The notes beneath the pieces are model-generated. The model saw only the letters and a program-made list of their open reading frames with translations. It ran no database searches and was not told where the DNA came from. A stretch of DNA of 7,093 nt, from NCBI GenBank assembly GCA_023246275.1, contig JAHFIS010000037.1, forward strand, positions 1 through 7,093, written 5' to 3'. The translations under genes and the position numbers were made by a program. Positions 1 through 5,714 of the stretch are shown here, one piece after another. Within the stretch, counting starts at the first letter, position 1. Each line of letters begins with the position of its first letter. Source of the stretch: Candidatus Uhrbacteria bacterium (GTDB taxonomy: Bacteria > Patescibacteriota > Patescibacteriia > UBA9934 > GWF2-40-263).

Positions 1-729
1 CTTGAGGCCGGCATCATGAGCCTCGGCCGCGCCTTCGACTTCGGCCCGGTGTTCCGCGCCGAGAAGAGCAAGACCCGCCGCCACCTCACCGAGTTCTGGA
101 TGATGGACGCCGAGGCCGCGTTCGTGGACCACGAGGGAAACCTCGCCGTGCAGGAAGGGCTCGTCTGCCGCATCGTGAAGGACGTCCTCGAAAAGAACCG
201 CGCCGAGCTCGCCATCCTCGAACGCGACGTGGCGGCCCTCGAAAAGGTCCAGGCCCCGTTCGTCCGCATGACCCACGCCGAGGCCGTCGCGAAACTGCGC
301 GAGCTCGGCAGCGACATCGGCGACATGGACGACCTCGGCGGCGACGACGAGACGGTCCTCACCAAGCTCTACGACCGCCCGATCTTCGTCGAGAAATACC
401 CGGCCGTTGTCAAGGCCTTCTACATGAAGCGCGACCCGGCCGACCCGAACCGCGTCCTCAACGCCGACATGCTCGCGCCGGAAGGATACGGAGAAATCAT
501 CGGTGGCTCTCAGCGCGAGGACGACTACGACCAGCTCCTCCAGCGCATGAAGGATCACAACGTCCCGACCGAGCCGTACCAGTGGTATCTCGACTTGCGA
601 CGGTTCGGCAGCGTTCCGCACTCGGGATTCGGGTATGGATTGGAACGCATCGTCGCCTGGGTCTGCGGGCTGCAGCACATTCGGGAGACGATTCCGTTTC
701 CGCGATTGATTAACCGGATTACGCCGTAA
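1..729 (+). CDS. asnS: Asparaginyl-tRNA synthetase, C-terminal part (5' end outside window)
   Basis: Class II synthetase that attaches asparagine to tRNA-Asn in the cytoplasm. The frame is open from base 1, so 242 residues of the catalytic core are visible and the N-terminal OB-fold anticodon-binding domain and motif 1 lie upstream. Motif 2 is at about residues 18-33 (FRAEKSKTRRHLTEFW). The AsnRS-type GEIIGGSQRE block is at about 163-173 and motif 3 (GFGYGLER) starts at about 209, followed by the family-typical end HIRETIPFPR. The GEIIGGSQRE block and the IPFPR ending separate it from AspRS and LysRS. A stretch of about 35 residues rich in D, E and L (about 82-117) separates motif 2 from the conserved core. 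Codon choice changes sharply near base 590: upstream Arg is essentially all CGC and Ile all ATC, downstream CGA, CGG and ATT dominate. The stop is 2 nt before the next gene. Confidence 0.96.
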   Translation, partial: LEAGIMSLGRAFDFGPVFRAEKSKTRRHLTEFWMMDAEAAFVDHEGNLAVQEGLVCRIVKDVLEKNRAELAILERDVAALEKVQAPFVRMTHAEAVAKLRELGSDIGDMDDLGGDDETVLTKLYDRPIFVEKYPAVVKAFYMKRDPADPNRVLNADMLAPEGYGEIIGGSQREDDYDQLLQRMKDHNVPTEPYQWYLDLRRFGSVPHSGFGYGLERIVAWVCGLQHIRETIPFPRLINRITP

Positions 730-731
730 TT

Positions 732-1781
732 GTGAAGAAAATCCCCCCCGTTACCATCGTCGCCGTTATCGTCGTTGCGTTTGCAGCGACGTTGGTTTGG
801 CGGGTGAATTCGGAAGGGGAACTTGACGTTGTGATGACCGCGACGACGGAACGGGTTCAACCAGGAACGTATCTGATGCTCTCGCGGGCTGTTCACGCGC
901 GGACGTCGGATGACGATCAGTTCACTGACGCGTGTTCGAAATCCGTCTATCGTTGGAAGGTTGGTTCGTCGGATGCTCCGGTTCGCGTGGCGACGGACGG
1001 CTCTGCGTGCGACGACGCGGCGACGCAAAAAGAAATGAACCCGCTGATCGCCCCGAACGGAATCCGCGTGAACCTCGACGATGGCACGGCGGCAAGCGGG
1101 CACGTTCCGTTTGAGAAGACTTCCGTCCAGGTCGTGGACGCGAACGGAGCCGTCCTCGCGTCGAGGGCGCTTGATACGGCCGGCACCGGAATGTCGCCGG
1201 CCTACTTTGCGCCGATCGCCATCAGCGGCGACGGGGAGGACGTTTACATCACGCTCTTTTCCGAAATATCGTACTTCGGCCGGCAGACCATCTGGACCTG
1301 GTCGTGGAAGACTGACCAGTTTCGCGAGCTCAAGGCCACCGGCGGATTTGACGACGATTCCGACAGCACGTATATCAGTACGGCGACGAAAGAAATGGTC
1401 GGCGTCTCGAGCGTCCGCGTTCCAAACGAAAACGATCCGGGATCGACTCTCGTCGCCCCGTCGTCCGTACGCGTTATCGACTTGTCCACGGGGTCTGAAA
1501 CTGTCGTTGCGACGACCAAGACGGGCATGTTCGAGCATCCGATGTTGTCCGAAGACGGAACGAAGGTCCTGGTCGCACAGGATCAGCATCTCACGCTGTT
1601 CGCGCTCGACGGAACCGTTCTCGACCAGTTCGTCGGCAAGGCATTGGTTTGGAAGGGCGACATCGTCGTCGTAGAGCGGCAGGGAATCCTGTACGCGCAC
1701 AACGTAGCGACCAAGCTCGACCAACCTCTGATGGCCGACGGCGCGTCGTTCGGCTCCGCCGAGTTTCTGATCGTTCCATGA
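732..1781 (+). CDS. Signal-anchored protein of unknown function, paralogue A
   Basis: I do not recognise the family. The 349-residue product starts MKK, then has one hydrophobic helix at about residues 6-23, so it is probably an N-in membrane-anchored protein with a domain of about 320 residues outside the cytoplasm. The GTG start is chosen because it yields the same MKKI beginning as the next gene and sits 2 nt after the asnS stop; no Shine-Dalgarno sequence precedes it. It contains exactly two cysteines (68 and 93), which could form a disulfide. It is clearly related to the next product: EHPMLSEDGT at 268-277, SSVRVIDLSTG at 244-254, and 302-328 ending in NVATK align with matching blocks there. 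The repeated short strand patterns with DG turns (SEDGTKVLV, LDGTV) resemble a beta-propeller, but I cannot count blades, so this is only a suggestion. Confidence 0.82.
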   Translation: MKKIPPVTIVAVIVVAFAATLVWRVNSEGELDVVMTATTERVQPGTYLMLSRAVHARTSDDDQFTDACSKSVYRWKVGSSDAPVRVATDGSACDDAATQKEMNPLIAPNGIRVNLDDGTAASGHVPFEKTSVQVVDANGAVLASRALDTAGTGMSPAYFAPIAISGDGEDVYITLFSEISYFGRQTIWTWSWKTDQFRELKATGGFDDDSDSTYISTATKEMVGVSSVRVPNENDPGSTLVAPSSVRVIDLSTGSETVVATTKTGMFEHPMLSEDGTKVLVAQDQHLTLFALDGTVLDQFVGKALVWKGDIVVVERQGILYAHNVATKLDQPLMADGASFGSAEFLIVP

Positions 1782-1782
1782 T

Positions 1783-2829
1783 ATGAAAAAAATCATTCCC
1801 GCTCTCATTCCCGCTCTCCTCGTCCTCGCGTTTGCCGGGGCGTTGTTCGTGCGATTTTTGATGCATGGGGAATCGTTCGCGCCGGGCAAGACCGCTGTCG
1901 TTTCCTCGCCGGTCAACAATGACCATCCGTTGGTGATCTGGTCCGTTATGTTGCCAGGACAAGATCAGTCAAAGGAGTTTTCATACTCGATCGTGACGAA
2001 GAAGACCTCTGGGCTGATCGGTAGCTTTGAAGGACCGGTCGGACGATTTAACCAGTCCACGAACGTGTGTAATGCTCCGTACGTCGTTTCCTCTCTCGGC
2101 CTCACCTGCGAGATGAGCGACGGCGGCGTGCTGAAACTGACCGTTTTCGACGGCGACGGCGGGCCGCAGCTGTTGCAAAAGACGATCGATCCCGTCGCGC
2201 TCGGAATTTTCCCATCGGCCGCGGACGGATATCTCGTCCCCGTCGCGACCGCCGACGACAAGAGCGCGATCTATCTCGGTCGCCGCGTCGAGACGGAGTC
2301 GTACGTCGCGGGGCTGTGGCAGCTCGACGTTTCGTCGGGGGTAATTACGGAAGTCGCGGACGTTCGCGCAAAGAATCTGTACCAGTACGAGATCAACACC
2401 AAGACGAAAACATTGGTCGGCGTAAATTTTACACCGCCGGAAAATCTTGGCGCGGATCCGACGGGGCCGTCGTCCGCGTACGCGATTGATCTGACGACAG
2501 GGCACGGACGCCTGTTGTTCACCAATGAGAAAAAGAAAGGTAGGGACATGGTGTCGTCGAATCCTGTCGTCGAAAATCCGATGGTGTCCGACGACGGGAC
2601 GGAATATGCCTATCATTTTTATGGAACGAACACCAGTGCCGTCGGGTACAAAACCGACGGAAAGTCTGGCGGAAGATTTATCGAGGGACTCGTCAAGGAC
2701 TGGTTCGGAGATACCATGGTCGTCGATCGCGACGGGAACCTGTTCCTGTACGATCTGGCGACCAAGGCCGAGACGCAGCTCACTCATGAAACGGACGCGA
2801 CCGTCGAGTATCTCGGGGTCGTTAAATAA
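1783..2829 (+). CDS. Signal-anchored protein of unknown function, paralogue B
   Basis: Second member of the tandem pair, 348 residues, function unknown. It begins MKKIIPALIPALL and has a membrane helix at about residues 5-26, then an exported domain. The start lies 1 nt after the upstream stop, so the two are almost certainly co-transcribed and translated together; no Shine-Dalgarno sequence is visible. Blocks shared with paralogue A are KTLVGV (209-214), SSAYAIDLTTG (230-240), ENPMVSDDGT (264-273) and the segment 302-328 (GDTMVVDRDGNLFLYDLATK), which lies at the same residue numbers in both. The only two cysteines are 96 and 109, again in the first third of the exported part but more closely spaced than in A. 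GNLFLYDLATKAETQLT resembles a TolB or WD40-like propeller strand, which hints at a periplasmic or cell-surface beta-propeller. The N-terminal halves have diverged strongly, so the duplication is not recent. Confidence 0.82.
   Translation: MKKIIPALIPALLVLAFAGALFVRFLMHGESFAPGKTAVVSSPVNNDHPLVIWSVMLPGQDQSKEFSYSIVTKKTSGLIGSFEGPVGRFNQSTNVCNAPYVVSSLGLTCEMSDGGVLKLTVFDGDGGPQLLQKTIDPVALGIFPSAADGYLVPVATADDKSAIYLGRRVETESYVAGLWQLDVSSGVITEVADVRAKNLYQYEINTKTKTLVGVNFTPPENLGADPTGPSSAYAIDLTTGHGRLLFTNEKKKGRDMVSSNPVVENPMVSDDGTEYAYHFYGTNTSAVGYKTDGKSGGRFIEGLVKDWFGDTMVVDRDGNLFLYDLATKAETQLTHETDATVEYLGVVK
1795..1818 (+). repeat. 12-bp perfect tandem duplication inside paralogue B
   Basis: The unit ATTCCCGCTCTC occurs twice back to back and encodes IPAL-IPAL at residues 5-12, at the start of the membrane helix. 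It is in frame and absent from paralogue A, so it looks like a small slippage duplication that lengthened the hydrophobic segment. Confidence 0.85.
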
Positions 2830-2837
2830 GAGGCGCG

Positions 2838-2909
2838 AAGGGGCGAAGGCCGAGAGGCCGTAGGGGAACGCGATTTCCTCTCGGCCTGCGGCCTTCCATC
2901 CTGCGGCCT
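2838..2909. repeat. Repeat-rich spacer upstream of aspS (inverted and direct repeats)
   Basis: The 90-nt spacer 2830-2919 holds an 11-bp perfect inverted repeat, AGGCCGAGAGG (2847-2857) against CCTCTCGGCCT (2877-2887), with a 19-nt loop. The left arm can instead fold as a short hairpin GGCC-GAGA-GGCC (2848-2859) with a GNRA-type tetraloop. A 10-mer CCTGCGGCCT is present twice (2885-2894 and 2900-2909). No T-run follows the stem, so it is not a classical terminator. The right arm and its flank recur just upstream of scpA. The spacer lies between paralogue B and aspS and could be an RNA structure in the aspS leader or a dispersed genomic repeat; the sequence alone does not decide. Confidence 0.6.
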
Positions 2910-2919
2910 CATCAACCAT

Positions 2920-3246
2920 ATGAACCGAACCTGGAACATTGAAACCACAACTCACATCGGAGAGACCGTCCGCGTCAACGGATGGGTGCAGAACATTCGT
3001 CGCATGGGCGACAAGCTTGCGTTTATCGATTTGCGCGACGGGACGGGGATCGTGCAGGTTGTCTGCTACAAGCCGGACTTGGACGAGGCCACGAACAAGG
3101 CCGTCGACGAATTGTCGTCGGAGTACGTCGTTGAAATCGAAGGAATCGTCAACAAAAGGGGCGAAAAGCAGGTTAAAGCGGACTTACCCACAGGGACGGT
3201 GGAACTTGGGGTGAAGGCGCTTCGGATCCTGAACGCCGCCGTTTGA
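2920..3246 (+). CDS. aspS: Aspartyl-tRNA synthetase, N-terminal anticodon-binding domain fragment
   Basis: Encodes 108 residues that form the OB-fold anticodon-binding domain of AspRS, which reads the tRNA-Asp anticodon. The diagnostic run is VRVNGWVQNIRRMGDKLAF followed by IDLRDGTGIVQVV (about residues 18-49), then SSEYVVEIEG and DLPTGTVELGVKALRILN, which is the normal lead-in to the catalytic domain. Reading ends at TGA 3244-3246. The next frame (+1) continues without a gap in homology as FEVDKD and then the catalytic domain, so this is the first half of a gene split by a frame change. The residue that in known bacterial AspRS helps set discriminating versus non-discriminating tRNA choice appears here as Met in RRMG, not His; this weakly suggests a discriminating enzyme, in line with asnS nearby. 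No Shine-Dalgarno sequence precedes the ATG. Confidence 0.88.
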   Translation: MNRTWNIETTTHIGETVRVNGWVQNIRRMGDKLAFIDLRDGTGIVQVVCYKPDLDEATNKAVDELSSEYVVEIEGIVNKRGEKQVKADLPTGTVELGVKALRILNAAV

Positions 3247-3250
3247 GGTC
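3236..3250 (+). other. Frame break in aspS
   Basis: The frame of the N-terminal part reads GCC GCC GTT TGA; shifting by +1 at base 3241 gives TTT GAG GTC GAC, that is FEVD, the expected AspRS hinge. A net change of +1 (or loss of 3n+2 bases) is needed. Bacterial AspRS usually has two to four more residues here, often ending PPF, so loss of 8 bases from a run such as GCC GCC GTT CCG CCG TTT between short GCCG repeats would fit. The GTT TGA context resembles the CTT TGA slip site of prfB, but no AGGGGG-like stimulator lies just upstream. Confidence 0.85.
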
Positions 3251-3268
3251 GACAAAGATACGATCGGG

Positions 3269-4306
3269 GTGAACGAGGAACTGCGGCTGAAGTATCGCTA
3301 CCTTGACCTTCGGTCCGAGCGATTGCAGCATCATCTTCGCCTTCGAAACCTGTACGTTCAGGCGTGCCGCCAGCATCTGCTGAAAGATCGGTTCGTCGAG
3401 ATTGAGACGCCGTACCTGACGAAGGCGACGCCCGAGGGCTCGCGCGACTTCATCGTTCCGTCGCGCCTGCAGCCGGGAAAGTTCTTCGCGCTCCCGCAGA
3501 GCCCGCAGCAGTACAAGCAGCTCGCGATGGTCGCCGGGTTCGAGCGCTACTTCCAGACGGCCCGCTGTTTCCGTGACGAGGATCCGCGCGCGGACCGCGG
3601 GTTCGAGCACACGCAGATCGATATCGAGATGAGCTTCGTGGAGCGCGAGGACGTGATGCAGACCATCGAGGCGATGATCACGAAGGCGGTCGAGTCGCTT
3701 GGGTTCACAATCAAGGAAAAGCCGTTCCCGCGGCTCACGTACAAGGAGTCGATGGAGCGCTACGGCGCGGACAAGTTCGACATGCGCACGGAGGAGGACA
3801 AGAAGAACAACGTTCTCGCGTACGCGTGGGTCGTGGACTTTCCGTTCTTCGAGAAGACGGACGAGGGCGGTTGGACGTTCACGCACAACCCGTTCTCGCA
3901 GCCGAAGCCGGAATTCTTGGAAGACCATCTGGCCGGAAGGAACGTCGAGAACATCCTGACGACGCAGTACGACCTCGTGTGCAACGGCTACGAGACCGGC
4001 GGCGGAAGCATTCGCGCGCATGATCCAAGGACGCTCCGGGCGACGTACAAGACGATGGGGTATTCCGACGAGGAGATCGAGGAATCCGTCGGCCACATGC
4101 TGGAAGCGTTCAAGTATGGCGCGCCGCCGCACGGAGGCATCGGGCTCGGCGTCGAGCGCATGATCATGATCCTGACAGGCGAGACATATCTGCGCGAGGT
4201 GCAGGCGTTCCCGATGACAGGATCCGCGCACACGTCCGTCATGGACGCGCCAAGCGCTTTGCCGGAGAAGGCCCTGATCGACGCGCACATCCGCCTCTCG
4301 GCCTAA
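3269..4306 (+). CDS. aspS: Aspartyl-tRNA synthetase, catalytic domain (lacks GAD insertion)
   Basis: Carries the class II catalytic core that makes aspartyl-adenylate and charges tRNA-Asp. Counting from GTG 3269, LKYRYLDLRSERLQ opens the domain; motif 1 lies at about 43-52, the EGSRDF flipping loop at 56-61, QSPQ at 77-80, motif 2 FRDEDPRADRGFEHTQIDIE at 101-120, GYETGGGSIR at 240-249 and motif 3 GIGLGVER at 290-297. All expected active-site residues are present. Between KFDMR (169-173) and WVVDFPFFE (187-195) only 13 residues remain, where most bacterial AspRS carry a GAD domain of over 100 residues. The joined protein would be about 462 residues, against 590 in E. coli. The GTG start is only the first in-frame start after the break; homology begins at base 3242. 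TAA 4304-4306 overlaps a possible ATG by one base. Confidence 0.92.
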   Translation: MNEELRLKYRYLDLRSERLQHHLRLRNLYVQACRQHLLKDRFVEIETPYLTKATPEGSRDFIVPSRLQPGKFFALPQSPQQYKQLAMVAGFERYFQTARCFRDEDPRADRGFEHTQIDIEMSFVEREDVMQTIEAMITKAVESLGFTIKEKPFPRLTYKESMERYGADKFDMRTEEDKKNNVLAYAWVVDFPFFEKTDEGGWTFTHNPFSQPKPEFLEDHLAGRNVENILTTQYDLVCNGYETGGGSIRAHDPRTLRATYKTMGYSDEEIEESVGHMLEAFKYGAPPHGGIGLGVERMIMILTGETYLREVQAFPMTGSAHTSVMDAPSALPEKALIDAHIRLSA

Positions 4307-4313
4307 TGCCTTC
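4294..4313 (+). repeat. 20-nt repeat shared with the aspS leader
   Basis: CCTCTCGGCCT-NNN-GCCTTC occurs here and at 2877-2896 with identical spacing (17 of 20 bases the same). Each copy is followed by C/T-rich sequence and then an ATG (2920 and 4330). Here the repeat forms the last codons of aspS (LSA and stop) and runs into the scpA leader. It may be a dispersed repeat or a shared leader element. Confidence 0.6.
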
Positions 4314-4329
4314 GGCCTTTCGGTCCCCT

Positions 4330-5028
4330 ATGTCCTTCGAAGTCACCCTCGACCAATACTCTGGCCCGTTGCAGCTCCTGCTCGACCTGATCGAGCAGGA
4401 GAAACTTCCGATTACGGAGGTTTCTCTTGCTCGGGTCACGGAGGACTATCTGAAGCACGTGAACGAGCATGACGTTCCCGCCGAGGAGCTCGCCGACTTC
4501 CTCGTCGTCGCGACGAAACTCCTGCTCATCAAGTCGCATGCGATCCTTCCGCAGCTCAACCTCGATGCGGAGGAGGACGGCGCGAAGTTGGCCGACCAGC
4601 TGCGGATGTATAAGCGGTTCGTGGACGCGTCTGCGATGATCGAGGAGATGTTCGGGGCGGGGAAGGACATGTTCGCGCGGGAGAAGACGTCCGTCGCGAA
4701 GGTGCGTCAGTTCCTTCCGCCGAAGAACGTGACGCCGACGATTCTCCGCGAGCTGTTCCAGGCCGTGCAGAAGCGCCTCGAGCCGTTCTTCGCGCTGCGC
4801 CAGTCGAGCATCGAGCGCGTCGTGTCCATCCAGGAGCGCATGAAGCAGCTCCAGGCCGCGATGGTGGACCGCTCCAAGGTGCTGTTCCACGAGATGGTCG
4901 CGACCGGAGCGTCGAAGGTGGAGGTCGTGGTCAGCTTTCTCGCGCTCCTCGAGCTCATGAAGCAGCGCGTGGTGAAGGCTGTCCAAGGAGGGTCGTTTCA
5001 CGATATACTGATCACCAGAAGCGACTAA
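4330..5028 (+). CDS. scpA: Segregation and condensation protein A (kleisin subunit of SMC-ScpAB)
   Basis: ScpA is the kleisin that bridges the SMC ATPase heads and binds ScpB, forming bacterial condensin for chromosome compaction and segregation. The N-terminal signature FEVTLDQYSGPLQLLLDLIE, then PITEVSLARVTEDYL and ELADFLVVATKLLLIKSHAILP, is typical and contains the SMC-neck-binding helices. A charged central helical part follows. The C-terminal winged-helix part reads VVVSFLALLELMKQRVVKAVQ and ends FHDILI, as expected. I prefer ATG 4330 (MSFEVTL, 232 residues) because family members start there. ATG 4306 overlaps the aspS stop as TAATG and would add eight non-conserved residues (MPSAFRSP). 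Neither has a Shine-Dalgarno sequence, so re-initiation after aspS is plausible. The gene for the SMC partner is not in the window. No defects seen. Confidence 0.95.
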   Translation: MSFEVTLDQYSGPLQLLLDLIEQEKLPITEVSLARVTEDYLKHVNEHDVPAEELADFLVVATKLLLIKSHAILPQLNLDAEEDGAKLADQLRMYKRFVDASAMIEEMFGAGKDMFAREKTSVAKVRQFLPPKNVTPTILRELFQAVQKRLEPFFALRQSSIERVVSIQERMKQLQAAMVDRSKVLFHEMVATGASKVEVVVSFLALLELMKQRVVKAVQGGSFHDILITRSD

Positions 5029-5036
5029 CCGAACCC

Positions 5037-5136
5037 TTTTATGGGGCCCCAGCTGCGTGACATCCTATCGTCCTCGCTGTCCCGGCTGATGCCTCGCTCC
5101 GGGCGACAGGAGTCCTGTCTCTCCGCCCCCATAAAA
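5037..5136. repeat. Structured spacer between scpA and scpB with terminal inverted repeat
   Basis: TTTTATGGGG (5037-5046) and CCCCATAAAA (5127-5136) are perfect 10-bp inverted repeats enclosing 80 nt. Inside, CTGTCCCGG (5077-5085) can pair with CCGGG-CG-ACAG (5099-5109), while GACAGG (5105-5110) can pair with CCTGTC (5114-5119) around a 3-nt loop. These two inner folds compete for the same ACAG bases, as in attenuator-type switches. No T-run follows on the + strand. It could be a structured operon RNA, a small palindromic mobile repeat, or chance; the terminal repeat itself is directly visible. Confidence 0.5.
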
Positions 5137-5145
5137 AAGCTATGA
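5041..5145 (+). CDS. Possible 34-codon small ORF between scpA and scpB
   Basis: An ATG inside the left inverted repeat opens a frame (MGPQLRDILSSSLSRLMPRS and 14 more residues, ending IKKL) whose TGA overlaps the scpB ATG as ATGA. It fills the spacer and stays in frame with scpA beyond its TAA, so stop read-through would extend ScpA with it. The product is rich in Ser, Arg and Leu. There is no Shine-Dalgarno sequence and no known family. The frame may be chance in GC-rich DNA; the exact fit and the coupling overlap are the only support. Confidence 0.2.
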   Translation: MGPQLRDILSSSLSRLMPRSGRQESCLSAPIKKL

Positions 5146-5714
5146 TAACGACTTCGATTGAATCCATCCTGTTCGCGTCGGCCAAGCCGGTCGCGATTTC
5201 GGTTTTGAAAAAGTCGCTGAACGCTTCCGACGAGGTACTGCTCGAGGCGATCGCGGACGTGAAGGCTCGGTTCAACGTCGAAACGTCCGGAATCCACGTG
5301 GTCGAGCACGAGGGGAAGGTCCAGTTCGTCACGAATCCGTCCGAGTCCGCGGTGGTTGCGGCGCTGCTGAAGGAGGAGGTGAGCGGGGAACTGTCGCGGC
5401 CGTCGCTGGAGACGCTGACCATCATCGCGTACCGCGGGCCGATCACGAAGCCTGAGATCGAGCAGATCCGCGGCGTGAACTGCACGCTGATCCTGCGCAA
5501 CCTTTCCATGCGCGGACTCGTCGACGAGACCGACGACATCGAGCGGCTACAGCCGGTATTCACGGTGTCCGCGGACTTCGTGCGGCACCTCGGGATCCAC
5601 TCGATCGCCGACCTTCCCGACTATCTCGACCTCCACGAGGACAAAAAAATCACGGAACTCGTTGACTCGCTTAGCGACTCGATGACCTCCTCGCTCAACG
5701 ATTCCGCCCTGTGA
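5142..5714 (+). CDS. scpB: Segregation and condensation protein B
   Basis: ScpB dimerises and binds the middle of ScpA, completing the SMC-ScpAB condensin complex on the chromosome. The 190-residue length is close to B. subtilis ScpB (197). The N-terminal winged helix reads SIESILFASAKPVAISVLKK, and HVVEHEGKVQFVTNP matches the usual strand region. The most diagnostic block is LSRPSLETLTIIAYRGPITK followed by PEIEQIRGVNC (about residues 86-116), which opens the second winged helix; LRNLSMRGLVDE and LGIHSIADLPDY complete it. The acidic and serine-rich tail is variable in the family. The ATG overlaps the stop of the small upstream frame (ATGA), has A-rich sequence but no Shine-Dalgarno, and its own stop overlaps the next gene as GTGA. 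Confidence 0.95.
   Translation: MITTSIESILFASAKPVAISVLKKSLNASDEVLLEAIADVKARFNVETSGIHVVEHEGKVQFVTNPSESAVVAALLKEEVSGELSRPSLETLTIIAYRGPITKPEIEQIRGVNCTLILRNLSMRGLVDETDDIERLQPVFTVSADFVRHLGIHSIADLPDYLDLHEDKKITELVDSLSDSMTSSLNDSAL

Noticed and set aside
555..1919. 454-codon open frame on the minus strand, the longest in the window
   Set aside because: It is Arg-rich with no recognisable motif, and it runs antisense through conserved asnS and both paralogues. Long antisense frames are common in GC-rich coding DNA.
2847..2887. Rho-independent terminator before aspS
   Set aside because: The 11-bp stem has a 19-nt loop and no T-run follows it on either strand.
1981..2955. 324-codon minus-strand frame
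   Set aside because: Arg- and Val-rich shadow of paralogue B and the aspS start; no domain seen, and the + strand gene has a membrane anchor and a paralogue.
3244..3246. In-frame UGA read as glycine (code 25)
   Set aside because: Homology after the UGA is in another frame, and UGA serves as a normal stop at 1779-1781, 5712-5714 and 6701-6703.
3173..4288. 371-codon minus-strand frame
   Set aside because: Antisense of the AspRS catalytic domain, whose motifs are unambiguous; composition dominated by Arg, Leu and His.
4303..5001. 232-codon minus-strand frame opposite scpA
   Set aside because: His-, Leu- and Arg-rich mirror of a conserved ScpA frame.
5099..5131. tRNA-like 3' half (GACAGG...CCTGTC then TCTCCGCC)
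   Set aside because: It looks like a T-arm plus acceptor strand, but the 7-nt T-loop is missing, no matching 5' acceptor (GGAGAGA) exists in the spacer, and no anticodon arm can be built. At most a remnant.
5037..5136. Small SRP RNA (about 100 nt with a closing stem)
   Set aside because: Neither strand has the conserved apical GGAA-type loop with the AGCAG motif.
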